From Burkholderiales bacterium RIFCSPHIGHO2_12_FULL_61_11 (GTDB lineage Bacteria > Pseudomonadota > Gammaproteobacteria > Burkholderiales > Burkholderiaceae_C), in the NCBI GenBank assembly GCA_001770785.1, contig MERZ01000010.1:8187-18999 (forward strand): a DNA stretch of 10,813 bases, given 5' to 3'. The stretch's first letter is position 1, and the number at the start of each line of letters is the position of its first letter. Below, piece by piece: positions 1 to 6,406 of the stretch. Made by a program: the position numbers and the translations under genes. Below the pieces are notes generated by a model that saw nothing but the letters and a program-made list of their open reading frames with translations, did no database searches and was not told the DNA's origin.

Positions 1-1
1 C

Positions 2-502
2 GCCTCAAGGCTCAAGGGCCGAGTCAGCCATCTCGTGCTGATTGGCGCCGCCTTTCCGATGAAGGTGTCGCCAGCGCTGCTTGATGCCTCGCTCAATGAG
101 CCGATGAAGGCGCTGACCATGATCAATGTGTTCTCGCGCAGCACGCTGGCGCCGCCACCCTCTGCGCTTGGCCCGGGAACCTGGGTCCATGGGGCCAATT
201 TCGCGCTGAACCGCCGCGTGCTGGCCAGCAACTCAAAGGTCAATGTATTTCACCGCGGCTTCAAGGCCTGCGACAGCTATGCCAATGGCGAAACCGCCAT
301 TCAAGCCATCACATGCCCGGTGCTGTTCGTGCTCGGCGCGCAAGACCAGATGACGCCGCCCAAAGCCGCGCAAGGGCTCATCAGCGCTGCACGCAACGCG
401 GGCAAGACCGTTCAGGTCGCAATCCTGGCGGTCGGCCATCATCAAATGACTGAGGCACCGGAAGAGACCCTGTTTGCAATTCTGGAATTTTTGAAAACCT
501 GA
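2..502 (+). CDS. alpha/beta-hydrolase fold protein, 3' part only
   Basis: The frame is open from base 2, so the gene begins before the window; the GTG at 35 is an internal valine, not a start. About 166 C-terminal residues are visible. The first residues (RVSHLVLIGAAFP) match the beta strand that follows the nucleophile elbow in alpha/beta hydrolases, so the Gly-X-Ser-X-Gly serine should lie just outside the window. The remaining two triad members are visible: Asp in PVLFVLGAQDQMTPP (codon 344-346) and His in AVGHHQMTEAPEE (codon 437-439 or the next one), followed by a typical closing helix AILEFLKT. The family includes esterases, haloperoxidase-like enzymes and C-C bond hydrolases; the substrate cannot be told. 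It faces the thioredoxin-like gene with 36 bp between the stops and no clear hairpin/U-tract terminator there. Confidence 0.88.
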   Translation, partial: ASRLKGRVSHLVLIGAAFPMKVSPALLDASLNEPMKALTMINVFSRSTLAPPPSALGPGTWVHGANFALNRRVLASNSKVNVFHRGFKACDSYANGETAIQAITCPVLFVLGAQDQMTPPKAAQGLISAARNAGKTVQVAILAVGHHQMTEAPEETLFAILEFLKT

Positions 503-538
503 GCATGCTCGATGAGCTAGCGTCGATGCGCGGCCGCC

Positions 539-931
539 TCAAGCATTGATCCAGTGTTCAGGCGCGGCTTGCAGGGATTGCAGCAGCAGCAGCGTGGCCG
601 GCAAATGGGGCGTCGCCTGCAGGCTTGAGCGCTCCAGCGAATCGAGCAGGCGTGACAGGGTTTGCGCATGAGGCGTGAGCGGGCCGAAAAACCGCGTGCC
701 TTCTCTATCGGCAATCAACACCGTGGGAAACGTATCCACGTCAATATCGCCGACCAGACCCGCCTGGTCTTCAATGTCGAGCCAGGCAAAACGGCATGAC
801 GGGTAGCGCGCGGCCATTTGAGTAAACACGCTCTGGTAATCACGGCAAAGGCCGCACCAGTCCGCGCACAGGCAGATCACCCAGTGATCGGGGCCAGGCG
901 GCGCGGCGTCAGGTAAGGACGAATGGGGCAT
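539..931 (-). CDS. thioredoxin-fold protein with a WCGLC motif
   Basis: A 130-residue single-domain protein. Residues about 15-100 carry the thioredoxin signature: a hydrophobic strand, CADWCGLCRDY with Cys26 and Cys29 as the CXXC pair, and the cis-proline loop DTFPTVLI (Pro69) followed by a glycine turn. Length suits a small thioredoxin (about 105-110 residues) plus a C-terminal helix of about 25 residues. There is no signal peptide, so a cytoplasmic disulfide reductase or thioredoxin-like role is likely; the partner is unknown. The dipeptide between the cysteines is Gly-Leu instead of Gly-Pro, and Cys20 and Cys22 give two extra cysteines just before the motif. The ATG has no good Shine-Dalgarno. 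It lies downstream of yihY on the same strand, 59 bp from its stop, and is probably co-transcribed. Confidence 0.9.
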   Translation of the reverse strand: MPHSSLPDAAPPGPDHWVICLCADWCGLCRDYQSVFTQMAARYPSCRFAWLDIEDQAGLVGDIDVDTFPTVLIADREGTRFFGPLTPHAQTLSRLLDSLERSSLQATPHLPATLLLLQSLQAAPEHWINA

Positions 932-937
932 GACGGG

Positions 938-994
938 CTATGAATTCAAATCGGACTGACCATTATGACGACGCCGGAATACTTTCTTTTTCAT
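938..994 (-). CDS. candidate 18-codon ORF bridging yihY and the thioredoxin gene
   Basis: The ATG overlaps the yihY stop as ATGA, and the ORF reads MKKKVFRRRHNGQSDLNS before a TAG. The stop lies 6 bp before the thioredoxin ATG. The ORF is in the same frame as the thioredoxin gene, so the two would be one ORF were it not for this single amber codon and a two-codon linker. This could be a translationally coupled basic leader peptide, the remnant of an N-terminal extension of the thioredoxin gene, or chance. There is no homology basis for calling it a gene; the tight packing is the only evidence. Confidence 0.2.
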   Translation of the reverse strand: MKKKVFRRRHNGQSDLNS

Positions 995-2205
995 AGCGCA
1001 TCACTCAGGCGTACAGCGGGCCAGTTCGCCTTTTCCCATAAATTTTTCACTGATTCCGCTTTATCGAGCAGCAACTGCTGCATCAGCGGCTCGAGTGATG
1101 TGGTGTCCGGGTCCACCAGCAGCAGGTAACGGGACTCCGCGTCTGCGTCCTCGTCGTTGAGCTGCCCGACCCAGTCGAGCGCCACCAGCGTCTCCAGCAC
1201 CGGCTCGAGTTGCAGTACATCTACCTGAAGCAGTTCCGCCAGCTGCGAGGCACTCACGCCCTTGCGCATGGTGGTGCGGGCCTGATTGAGTTGCTGCAGC
1301 ACTTCAATGGCGAGCTGAAAAAGCCAGCCATGGGCGCTGCCGCGGCGCGCCACGCCGGCCAGCAAACTGGGCAGATAAGCGGCAATCACCGCACCCATCA
1401 GCACAACCACCCAGGAAACGTAAATCCACACCAGCAAGATCGGCACGGTGGCAAAGGCGCCGTAAACCAGCGAATACGTCGGAACGGCATCAAGGTAAAG
1501 GGCCAACACCTTTTTGGACAGCTCTATGCCTGCGGCGACGAACAGGCCACCGGCCCAGGCGTGCGACCACTTGACGAAGGTATTGGGCACGTAGCGGTAC
1601 AGCGCCGCCATGCCGCCGGCCACCAGAAAAAACTGGACCAGGTCAAGCAGAAACCGCAAGCTGACAGGCAGCGCACCCACCAGGCCTCTTGACGCCGACA
1701 GCACATAAGACGTCAATGCCAGGCTGGCCGCCAACAGCAAGGGGCCCAAGGTGATGGCGGCCCAGTAAATCAGCACGCGTTGCGCCAGCGGCCGCGGCTT
1801 TTTAACCCGCCAGATGCCGTTGAGCGTATGGTCTATCGTCAGAATCAGGGCGATCGCCGTGACCAGCAGCACCGCCAGGCCGGCGACACCCAGCTTGTTG
1901 GCTTGCTGGCTGAACTGCGTCAGGTAGCCGAGCACCTGCCGGGCGATGTTGTCGGGGATCAGGCTTTGAATCAGCCAGCCCTGCAGCGCGCCCTGCAACT
2001 TGGAAAACATCGGGAAAGCCGTGAAAATGGCCAGCGCCACGGTAAAAAAAGGCACCAGTGCGATCGACGTGGTGAAGGTCAGGCTGCTGGCGGTCAGGCC
2101 CATGTGGTCTTCACGAAAACGGTCGCGCAAGGTCATGGCAGTGTGACGCCACGGAAAATGGGACAGATCGGTGAACAACACCTGCAGGAACCGCGGAACT
2201 TTCAT
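991..2205 (-). CDS. yihY: YihY/BrkB family inner membrane protein
   Basis: A 404-residue polytopic protein of the YihY/virulence-factor-BrkB family, long mislabelled as ribonuclease BN. Family marks visible: ASSLTFTTSIALVPFF at the first membrane helix (about 39-62), a helix at 105-123 followed by LNGIWRV, helices near 145-170 and 185-203, the YRYVPN loop, and YGAFATVPILLVWIYVSW at about 248-265 leading into the last helix. The soluble tail (about 290-404) resembles a winged-helix segment (VSASQLAELLQVDVLQLEPVLETL), a longer C-terminus than the roughly 290-residue E. coli YihY and common in betaproteobacterial members. The molecular function of the family is not established. The start is the first in-frame ATG; the Shine-Dalgarno is weak. 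Divergent from the DUF2069 gene by 26 bp; the stop overlaps the ATG of the candidate 18-codon ORF. Confidence 0.93.
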   Translation of the reverse strand: MKVPRFLQVLFTDLSHFPWRHTAMTLRDRFREDHMGLTASSLTFTTSIALVPFFTVALAIFTAFPMFSKLQGALQGWLIQSLIPDNIARQVLGYLTQFSQQANKLGVAGLAVLLVTAIALILTIDHTLNGIWRVKKPRPLAQRVLIYWAAITLGPLLLAASLALTSYVLSASRGLVGALPVSLRFLLDLVQFFLVAGGMAALYRYVPNTFVKWSHAWAGGLFVAAGIELSKKVLALYLDAVPTYSLVYGAFATVPILLVWIYVSWVVVLMGAVIAAYLPSLLAGVARRGSAHGWLFQLAIEVLQQLNQARTTMRKGVSASQLAELLQVDVLQLEPVLETLVALDWVGQLNDEDADAESRYLLLVDPDTTSLEPLMQQLLLDKAESVKNLWEKANWPAVRLSDAL

Positions 2206-2210
2206 CCCGG

Positions 2211-2216
2211 TATCAT
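2211..2216 (+). promoter_or_regulatory. possible -10 element for the DUF2069 gene
   Basis: TATCAT differs from the TATAAT consensus at one base. It would start transcription about 9 bases before the ATG at 2232. No good -35 lies 16-18 bp upstream, and there is no Shine-Dalgarno before the ATG. It is offered only because the 26-bp divergent gap leaves few other options. Confidence 0.2.
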
Positions 2217-2231
2217 GCCATCGACAAACCT

Positions 2232-2627
2232 ATGAACATCAATAAAGCAAACCAAATTGAAATGACGCGCTGGCTGGCCGTTGGCAGCCTGCTCGGGCTG
2301 ATTGCGCTGGGCCTGGCCTGGGAACTGTGGCTGGCGCCGATACGGCCGGGCGGCTCGCTGCTGGCGCTCAAGGTGCTGCCGCTGTGCATTCCCCTGGCCG
2401 GCATCCTGAAAAACCGCATGTACACCTACCGCTGGGTCAGCCTGCTGGTATGGGTTTATTTCGCCGAGGGTGCAACGCGGGCCTGGAGTGACCGGGCCCC
2501 TGGCAACTACCTTGCCATGATTGAAGTGGCGTTGTGTCTGATGCTTTTTACGGCCTGCGCCCTGCATGTGCGGATTCGACTTAAAACGGCGGCCATTCCG
2601 GCTGCAGCGATGGGAGCCCCTTTATGA
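2232..2627 (+). CDS. DUF2069 family small inner membrane protein
   Basis: A 131-residue protein with about four hydrophobic segments (roughly residues 14-33, 44-59, 66-80, 94-113) and short polar links, ending in a basic and Ala-rich tail. The phrases FAEGATRAWSD and GNYLAMIEVALCLMLF are characteristic of DUF2069 proteins of beta- and gammaproteobacteria, whose function is unknown. The start is the first ATG in the frame; no Shine-Dalgarno precedes it, so translation may begin on a short-leader or leaderless mRNA. Its stop overlaps the next gene's start as ATGA (4 bp), indicating translational coupling to the FAD oxidoreductase. It is divergent from yihY. Confidence 0.85.
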   Translation: MNINKANQIEMTRWLAVGSLLGLIALGLAWELWLAPIRPGGSLLALKVLPLCIPLAGILKNRMYTYRWVSLLVWVYFAEGATRAWSDRAPGNYLAMIEVALCLMLFTACALHVRIRLKTAAIPAAAMGAPL

Positions 2628-4105
2628 GCAAGCATTTGGAGCTTCTCCAAGCCCTGCGGCACATCGCGGGAGCGTCGCAGGTTCTTTACGAAGGCGACCT
2701 GACGGCGTGGGAACTGGACTGGCGAAAGCGCGCGCGCGGCAAGGCGCTGGCGGTTGTCAGGCCGGGCAGCACTGTCGAAGTCGCAGCCATCGTCAAGGCC
2801 TGCGCGGCGGCAGGTGTGAGTATCGTCACGCAGGGCGGCAACACCGGGCTGGTGAGCGGCTCAACGCCCGACGCCTCGGGTCAGCAAGTGGTGCTGAGCC
2901 TGCAGCGCATGAATGCCGTTCGCGAGCTGGATGCGGCCAACCTCACCGTGACCGCGGAAGCCGGCTGCATTTTGCAAAGCGTGCAAGATGCCGCCGAAAA
3001 GGCCGGTTTTCTTTTTCCGCTGAGTCTGGCGGCCGAAGGCAGCTGCACCATTGGCGGCAATCTGGCAACCAATGCCGGCGGCACCCAGGTGGTGCGCTAC
3101 GGCAATGCGCGTGATTTATGCCTGGGGCTGGAAGTCGTCACGGCACAAGGCGAGATTTGGCATGGGCTTACCGGCTTGCGCAAGGACAACACCGGCTACG
3201 ATCTGCGCGATCTTTTCGTTGGCAGCGAAGGCACGCTGGGCATCATCACCGCCGCCACGCTCAAGCTCTATCCCCAGCCCGCCGCCCAGCTCACGGCTTG
3301 GGCGGCGGTGCCGTCGATGCAAGCGGCGGTGCGCCTGCTCGGGCTGGCACACCAGCAGTTGGGCGCGGGCCTGACCGGGTTTGAGGTGATGGGGCAATTT
3401 GCGCTCAGCCTCGTGGCCAAGAACTTCAAACAGCTGAGGGTGCCGCTGTACCAGGACAGCGCGTTTTGCGTGCTGCTGGAAAACTCCGACGCCGAATCCG
3501 AAATCCATGCGCGCGCCCAGTTCGAGCGCCTGCTGGAAACCGCGCTGGAGCAAGGCTGCGCCACGGATGCCGTGGTCGCCGAAAACCTGACCCAGGCGCA
3601 CCAGCTCTGGCACATCCGCGAAACCATTCCGCTGGCGCAAGCCGAGGAAGGCCTGAACATCAAGCATGATATTTCGGTGCCGATCTCGCGCATTCCGGAG
3701 TTTGTGGAAGTGACCGATGCGCTGTTGCAGCAGAATATCCCCGGCGTGCGGCTGGTGAACTTTGGCCATCTGGGCGACGGCAACCTGCATTACAACGTGC
3801 AAGCACCTGCCGATGGCGACCCCAAGGCCTTTCTGCGCGACCATGAGGAACAGGTTAATTCGCTGGTTTACGACTCGGTCGCACGCTTTGGTGGCTCGAT
3901 TTCTGCCGAACACGGCGTGGGCAGCCTGAAACTCGACAAGCTGGAGCAGCATAAATCGCCCGTGGCGCTGGGCATGATGCGCGCCATCAAGCAGGCGCTG
4001 GACCCACAGAACCTCATGAACCCGGGGCGGGTATTGCGGGGGCATCCGCCGGCAGGTGCTGCGCCAGGAAGCGCCCCAGCGCCTCGCGCCATGCCTCACG
4101 CGTGA
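2624..4105 (+). CDS. FAD-binding oxidoreductase, GlcD / D-2-hydroxyglutarate dehydrogenase-like
   Basis: A 493-residue flavoprotein of the PCMH/VAO type. The N-terminal FAD domain (about 40-220) has the loop TQGGNTGLVSGS, AAEGSCTIGGNLATNAGG and the YDLRDLFVGSEGTLGIITAA block. The C-terminal FAD-oxidase domain carries GHLGDGNLHYNV (His382, His389) and SAEHGVG (Glu429, His430), the metal and substrate ligands of D-2-hydroxyglutarate and D-lactate dehydrogenases, and closes with the conserved MNPGRVL. It should oxidise a D-2-hydroxyacid to the 2-oxoacid and pass electrons to a quinone, cytochrome or ETF; the exact substrate is not decidable. GGAG at 2613-2616, seven bases before the ATG, supports the start. 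Residues after about 471 form an unusual Ala/Pro-rich tail of about 22 residues that reads through the 3' end of the opposing hydrolase gene. Confidence 0.93.
   Translation: MSKHLELLQALRHIAGASQVLYEGDLTAWELDWRKRARGKALAVVRPGSTVEVAAIVKACAAAGVSIVTQGGNTGLVSGSTPDASGQQVVLSLQRMNAVRELDAANLTVTAEAGCILQSVQDAAEKAGFLFPLSLAAEGSCTIGGNLATNAGGTQVVRYGNARDLCLGLEVVTAQGEIWHGLTGLRKDNTGYDLRDLFVGSEGTLGIITAATLKLYPQPAAQLTAWAAVPSMQAAVRLLGLAHQQLGAGLTGFEVMGQFALSLVAKNFKQLRVPLYQDSAFCVLLENSDAESEIHARAQFERLLETALEQGCATDAVVAENLTQAHQLWHIRETIPLAQAEEGLNIKHDISVPISRIPEFVEVTDALLQQNIPGVRLVNFGHLGDGNLHYNVQAPADGDPKAFLRDHEEQVNSLVYDSVARFGGSISAEHGVGSLKLDKLEQHKSPVALGMMRAIKQALDPQNLMNPGRVLRGHPPAGAAPGSAPAPRAMPHA
4014..4105. other. 92-bp tail-to-tail overlap of two coding regions
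   Basis: The FAD oxidoreductase gene (+) and the hydrolase gene (-) overlap at their 3' ends. Each family's conserved part ends inside or just before the overlap: the oxidase at about 4036 and the hydrolase at about 4053. Both proteins therefore carry low-complexity Ala/Pro tails encoded on opposite strands of the same DNA. Confidence 0.85.
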
Positions 4106-4868
4106 AAAGAAAACCCTCATTATGGCCACCGGCCAGCTCTAAGAACGCTTTCGGCCCCTTGACGGCGGCAAACAGCCGCTCGCCGTGACGAAATGGCACG
4201 ATGTCGTCCTGCCGGCTGTGGGCGATGAGCACAGGGCTCGAGACGCGCCCAAGGGCCTCCAGCGCGTCGTAGCGGTAGCGCGCCAGCCAACGCGCCGGCA
4301 GCCAGGGATAGAGTTCCGCCGCCAGCTCGGGCACCGAGACGAAGCACGATGCAAGCACCAGCGCCCCGGGGCGCTCGGCCGCGGCGAGCCGGGCGACGAC
4401 GGCACCGCCCAGCGACTCGCCCGCCAGCGCGATGCGCTCGGGCGGGAATCCCCGCTCCGCCACGAGGTGGCGCCAGGCGGCGCGGGCATCGGCGTAGGTA
4501 CCCTCCTCGCTCGGCTTGCCTTCGCTGCGGCCGTAGCCGCGGTACTCGAGCAGCAGCGTCGAGTAGCCGAGGCGGTGGAACATCAGCGCATAGTCCACCC
4601 GGTGCGATATATTGCCGGCGTTGCCATGGGCGAGCAGCACTGCGCCGCGCGCCGCCGGCGCAGGGACATACCAAGCCTCGATCCGGACCCCGTCTTCCGT
4701 CGTCAACCACAGCGACTCGTAATCGAGCCCGGAATCCCTGGGCGTCTGCAGAATCTGCCGACCCGCGTCGGGGAAGTAGATGAGGTGTCCCTGCAGCACG
4801 AACACGATGCCCAACAGCGCGGCATACACCGCGCCGCCCACGGTCAACGCTTTTAGCAAGACTTCCAT
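4014..4868 (-). CDS. membrane-anchored alpha/beta hydrolase, BEM46/ABHD13-like
   Basis: A 284-residue protein if the ATG at 4868 is used; a GTG lies immediately before it. The numbering here counts from the GTG. Residues about 7-28 form one N-terminal membrane helix, probably an uncleaved anchor, followed by the LIYFPD phrase typical of the BEM46/YfhR group. The hydrolase core shows the oxyanion loop AHGNAGN (81-87), EYRGYGRSEG, the nucleophile elbow GESLGG with Ser153, the acid in HSRQDDIVP (Asp222) and His250 in AGGHNEG, so the triad is complete. Substrate unknown; carboxylesterase or thioesterase activity is plausible. G+C is clearly above the flanking genes (five sampled 60-base lines average about 73%, against about 60% in the oxidase). 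The last dozen residues (PADAPAIPAPGS) lie antisense to the conserved MNPGRV codons of the oxidase. Confidence 0.9.
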   Translation of the reverse strand: MEVLLKALTVGGAVYAALLGIVFVLQGHLIYFPDAGRQILQTPRDSGLDYESLWLTTEDGVRIEAWYVPAPAARGAVLLAHGNAGNISHRVDYALMFHRLGYSTLLLEYRGYGRSEGKPSEEGTYADARAAWRHLVAERGFPPERIALAGESLGGAVVARLAAAERPGALVLASCFVSVPELAAELYPWLPARWLARYRYDALEALGRVSSPVLIAHSRQDDIVPFRHGERLFAAVKGPKAFLELAGGHNEGFLFTREAWREALGRFLAQHLPADAPAIPAPGS

Positions 4869-4954
4869 CACCCGCGCCCCGTACAGTCGGTCGATATCGT
4901 GCTCCCCAACGAGTCAGGCCGCTGTTTGGGCTGAAGCATCTGTTGTATTGGCAT
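4868..4954 (-). CDS. weak candidate 28-codon ORF upstream of the hydrolase
   Basis: An ATG at 4954 preceded five bases upstream by GGGA opens a 28-codon ORF whose TGA shares its last base with the hydrolase ATG (TGATG). Such stop-start overlap can couple translation, and the hydrolase itself has only a weak ribosome binding site. The peptide has no recognisable motif. It may simply be chance in a 115-bp leader that otherwise shows nothing clear. Confidence 0.12.
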   Translation of the reverse strand: MPIQQMLQPKQRPDSLGSTISTDCTGRG

Positions 4955-4986
4955 GGTGTTCCCAGGCTTGACAGGACCGCCCGGCC

Positions 4987-5334
4987 TCAATGGTGCCGGC
5001 GGCGGAAATACGAGAAGGCCAGACCGATGGCCACGCCTGCCAGCAAGCCTAAACCGCCGCTCAGCAGGGCTTCGTTCATGACCGATTCAGGCGCGGGCGG
5101 TGATTCTGGCAAGGCCAACGGCAATAGCGCTCTCCACTCGGTTGTCGTGATCTGTGTCATTTTCGATGCATCGCTCAAGCCGAAGACGCAAATCTCACCG
5201 CCTGGCAACTTGCAGAAGCGCTCGGCGGGGCAGCTGGTAAGTATGTCCTGGGGAGCACCCTCGGCGCACTGGGCGCCCGCGCTGCGCAGGACCTGCAGGG
5301 TGACTTCGGGATGCCTGGTGAGTTGTTCGGGCAT
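4987..5334 (-). CDS. unrecognised four-cysteine protein with C-terminal membrane segment
   Basis: A 115-residue protein I cannot name with confidence. The ATG at 5334 is preferred over the GTG ten codons upstream because GGAG (5341-5344) lies six bases before it. The first ~70 residues form a polar domain with four cysteines at 23, 35, 41 and 49 (SCPAERFCKLPGGEICVFGL contains three of them) and a single Trp67 in TTTEW. A Pro-rich linker (LPESPPAPES) leads to one hydrophobic helix (about 89-109) and the basic end RRRHH. This is a tail-anchored layout with no N-terminal signal. The ordered pattern of cysteines, Gly-Gly turn and membrane helix, together with the good ribosome site, argue that it is real. 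It may be co-transcribed with the hydrolase 118 bp downstream and is divergent from thyA. Confidence 0.6.
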   Translation of the reverse strand: MPEQLTRHPEVTLQVLRSAGAQCAEGAPQDILTSCPAERFCKLPGGEICVFGLSDASKMTQITTTEWRALLPLALPESPPAPESVMNEALLSGGLGLLAGVAIGLAFSYFRRRHH

Positions 5335-5340
5335 GGCGAA

Positions 5341-5344
5341 CTCC
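5341..5344 (-). promoter_or_regulatory. ribosome binding site deciding the start of the four-cysteine protein
   Basis: Reads GGAG on the minus strand, six bases before the ATG at 5334. The upstream GTG at 5364 has no comparable site, so the shorter protein is favoured. Confidence 0.6.
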
Positions 5345-5482
5345 AGTACAACATTGCGCGACACACAATGGAAGGGGTCGGCTCCATCATCGCACTTTCA
5401 TCAAAAACGTGAAGCGCAATCTGGCGAGGCGAGGCCGCCCATCTAGCGTCCAGCGCAAAAAATAGCCTGCTGAACCCCACCG

Positions 5483-5490
5483 TATAAAAT
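5483..5490 (+). promoter_or_regulatory. candidate -10 region of the thyA-folA promoter
   Basis: TATAAAAT lies about 57 bp before the thyA start in the 212-bp divergent region 5335-5546. TATAAA matches the sigma-70 -10 at five of six positions. The hexamer 17 bp upstream (5460-5465) does not resemble TTGACA, so the promoter would be weak or activator dependent. The rest of this region shows no clear hairpin, riboswitch or operator, and no convincing promoter for the opposite gene. Confidence 0.35.
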
Positions 5491-5546
5491 TTGCCTTCCG
5501 TCTTCAAGAACGCACGACGCTCCCGGCCCTCAACCTGTCAACCTCC

Positions 5547-6392
5547 ATGAATCAGCCTCTCGAAACCCGCCCCATCCGCTCCCAATACGAAGACTTCATG
5601 CGCCATGTGGACACGCATGGCGTCTTCAAGGCCGACCGCACCGGCACCGGCACCAAGAGCGTATTTGGTTACCAGATGCGGTTTGACCTCAACGAGGGTT
5701 TCCCGCTGGTGACAACCAAAAAGGTGCACCTCAAGTCCATCGTGCACGAACTGCTGTGGTTTTTGCAGGGATCCAGCAACAACAACTGGCTGAAAGAGCG
5801 CGGCGTGAGCATTTGGGACGAGTGGGCCAAGCCTGACGGCGACCTGGGCCCGGTCTATGGCGTCCAATGGCGCAGCTGGCCCACGCCGGACGGCGGGCAT
5901 ATTGACCAGATTGCCGAGGTCATAAAAATGCTCAGGACCAACCCCGATTCGCGCCGCATCATCGTGAGCGCGTGGAACGTGGCGGACCTCGACAAAATGG
6001 CGCTGATGCCCTGCCACGCGTTCTTTCAGTTTTATGTCGCGCTCGCCACAGAAGCCGGTGGCAAAGGCAAACTGAGCTGCCAGCTGTACCAGCGCAGCGC
6101 CGACATTTTCCTGGGCGTGCCTTTCAACATCGCCAGCTACGCGCTGCTCACCCACATGGTGGCGCAGCAGTGCGATCTGGCGGTGGGCGACTTCATCTGG
6201 ACCGGCGGCGACTGCCATATTTACAGCAACCACCGAAGCCAGGTCGCCTTGCAGCTAAGCCGTGCACCCCTGCCCTACCCCACGTTGAACATCAAGCGCA
6301 AGCCTGCTTCGATCTTCGACTACCAGTTCGAGGATTTTGAGTTTCTGGACTACCTGCACCACCCGGCCATCAAGGCACCAGTGGCGGTTTGA
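5547..6392 (+). CDS. thyA: thymidylate synthase
   Basis: A 281-residue ThyA. It converts dUMP and 5,10-methylene-tetrahydrofolate to dTMP and dihydrofolate in the cytoplasm. Conserved elements in order: [12 protein letters not shown] with the phosphate-binding Arg31, [24 protein letters not shown] (second phosphate arginines 136-137), the catalytic Cys156 in [29 protein letters not shown] (Arg183, Asp186, Asn194) and [10 protein letters not shown] (His224, Tyr226). Length is slightly above the 264 residues of E. coli ThyA because of about 10 extra N-terminal residues and a short insert after FYVALA. No clear Shine-Dalgarno precedes the ATG; a second ATG at codon 18 is too far into the conserved start to be preferred. 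folA follows 14 bp downstream, the usual couple. Confidence 0.98.
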   Translation: MNQPLETRPIRSQYEDFMRHVDTHGVFKADRTGTGTKSVFGYQMRFDLNEGFPLVTTKKVHLKSIVHELLWFLQGSSNNNWLKERGVSIWDEWAKPDGDLGPVYGVQWRSWPTPDGGHIDQIAEVIKMLRTNPDSRRIIVSAWNVADLDKMALMPCHAFFQFYVALATEAGGKGKLSCQLYQRSADIFLGVPFNIASYALLTHMVAQQCDLAVGDFIWTGGDCHIYSNHRSQVALQLSRAPLPYPTLNIKRKPASIFDYQFEDFEFLDYLHHPAIKAPVAV

Positions 6393-6406
6393 CTCGCACA
6401 AGCGCC

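Noticed and set aside
35..37. GTG at 35 as the start of the first hydrolase
   Set aside because: The frame is open to the window edge, and the residues before it (RVSHL) continue a typical alpha/beta-hydrolase strand.
3116..4129. A 337-codon open frame on the minus strand opposite the FAD oxidoreductase
   Set aside because: The plus-strand protein carries all family motifs; this antisense frame has a biased composition rich in Arg, His and Gln and no recognisable motif.
4968..4973. A perfect TTGACA on the plus strand, as a -35 element
   Set aside because: The hexamer 17 bp downstream is TGGTGC and no -10-like sequence lies at 16-18 bp; the next plus-strand gene (thyA) is over 500 bp away.
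4943..5446. A 167-codon plus-strand frame across the four-cysteine gene
   Set aside because: No domain, Ser/Pro/Lys-rich low-order sequence, and no ribosome site. The minus-strand reading has a ribosome site and an ordered domain plus membrane helix.
5536..5541. A TTGACA on the minus strand as a promoter for the four-cysteine gene
   Set aside because: The sequence at the right spacing is GTCGTG in a GC-rich stretch, with no -10 resemblance.
6389..6406. TTG at 6389 as the folA start
   Set aside because: It would overlap the thyA stop and adds six residues outside the conserved DHFR start; the ATG at 6407 begins right before the first beta strand.
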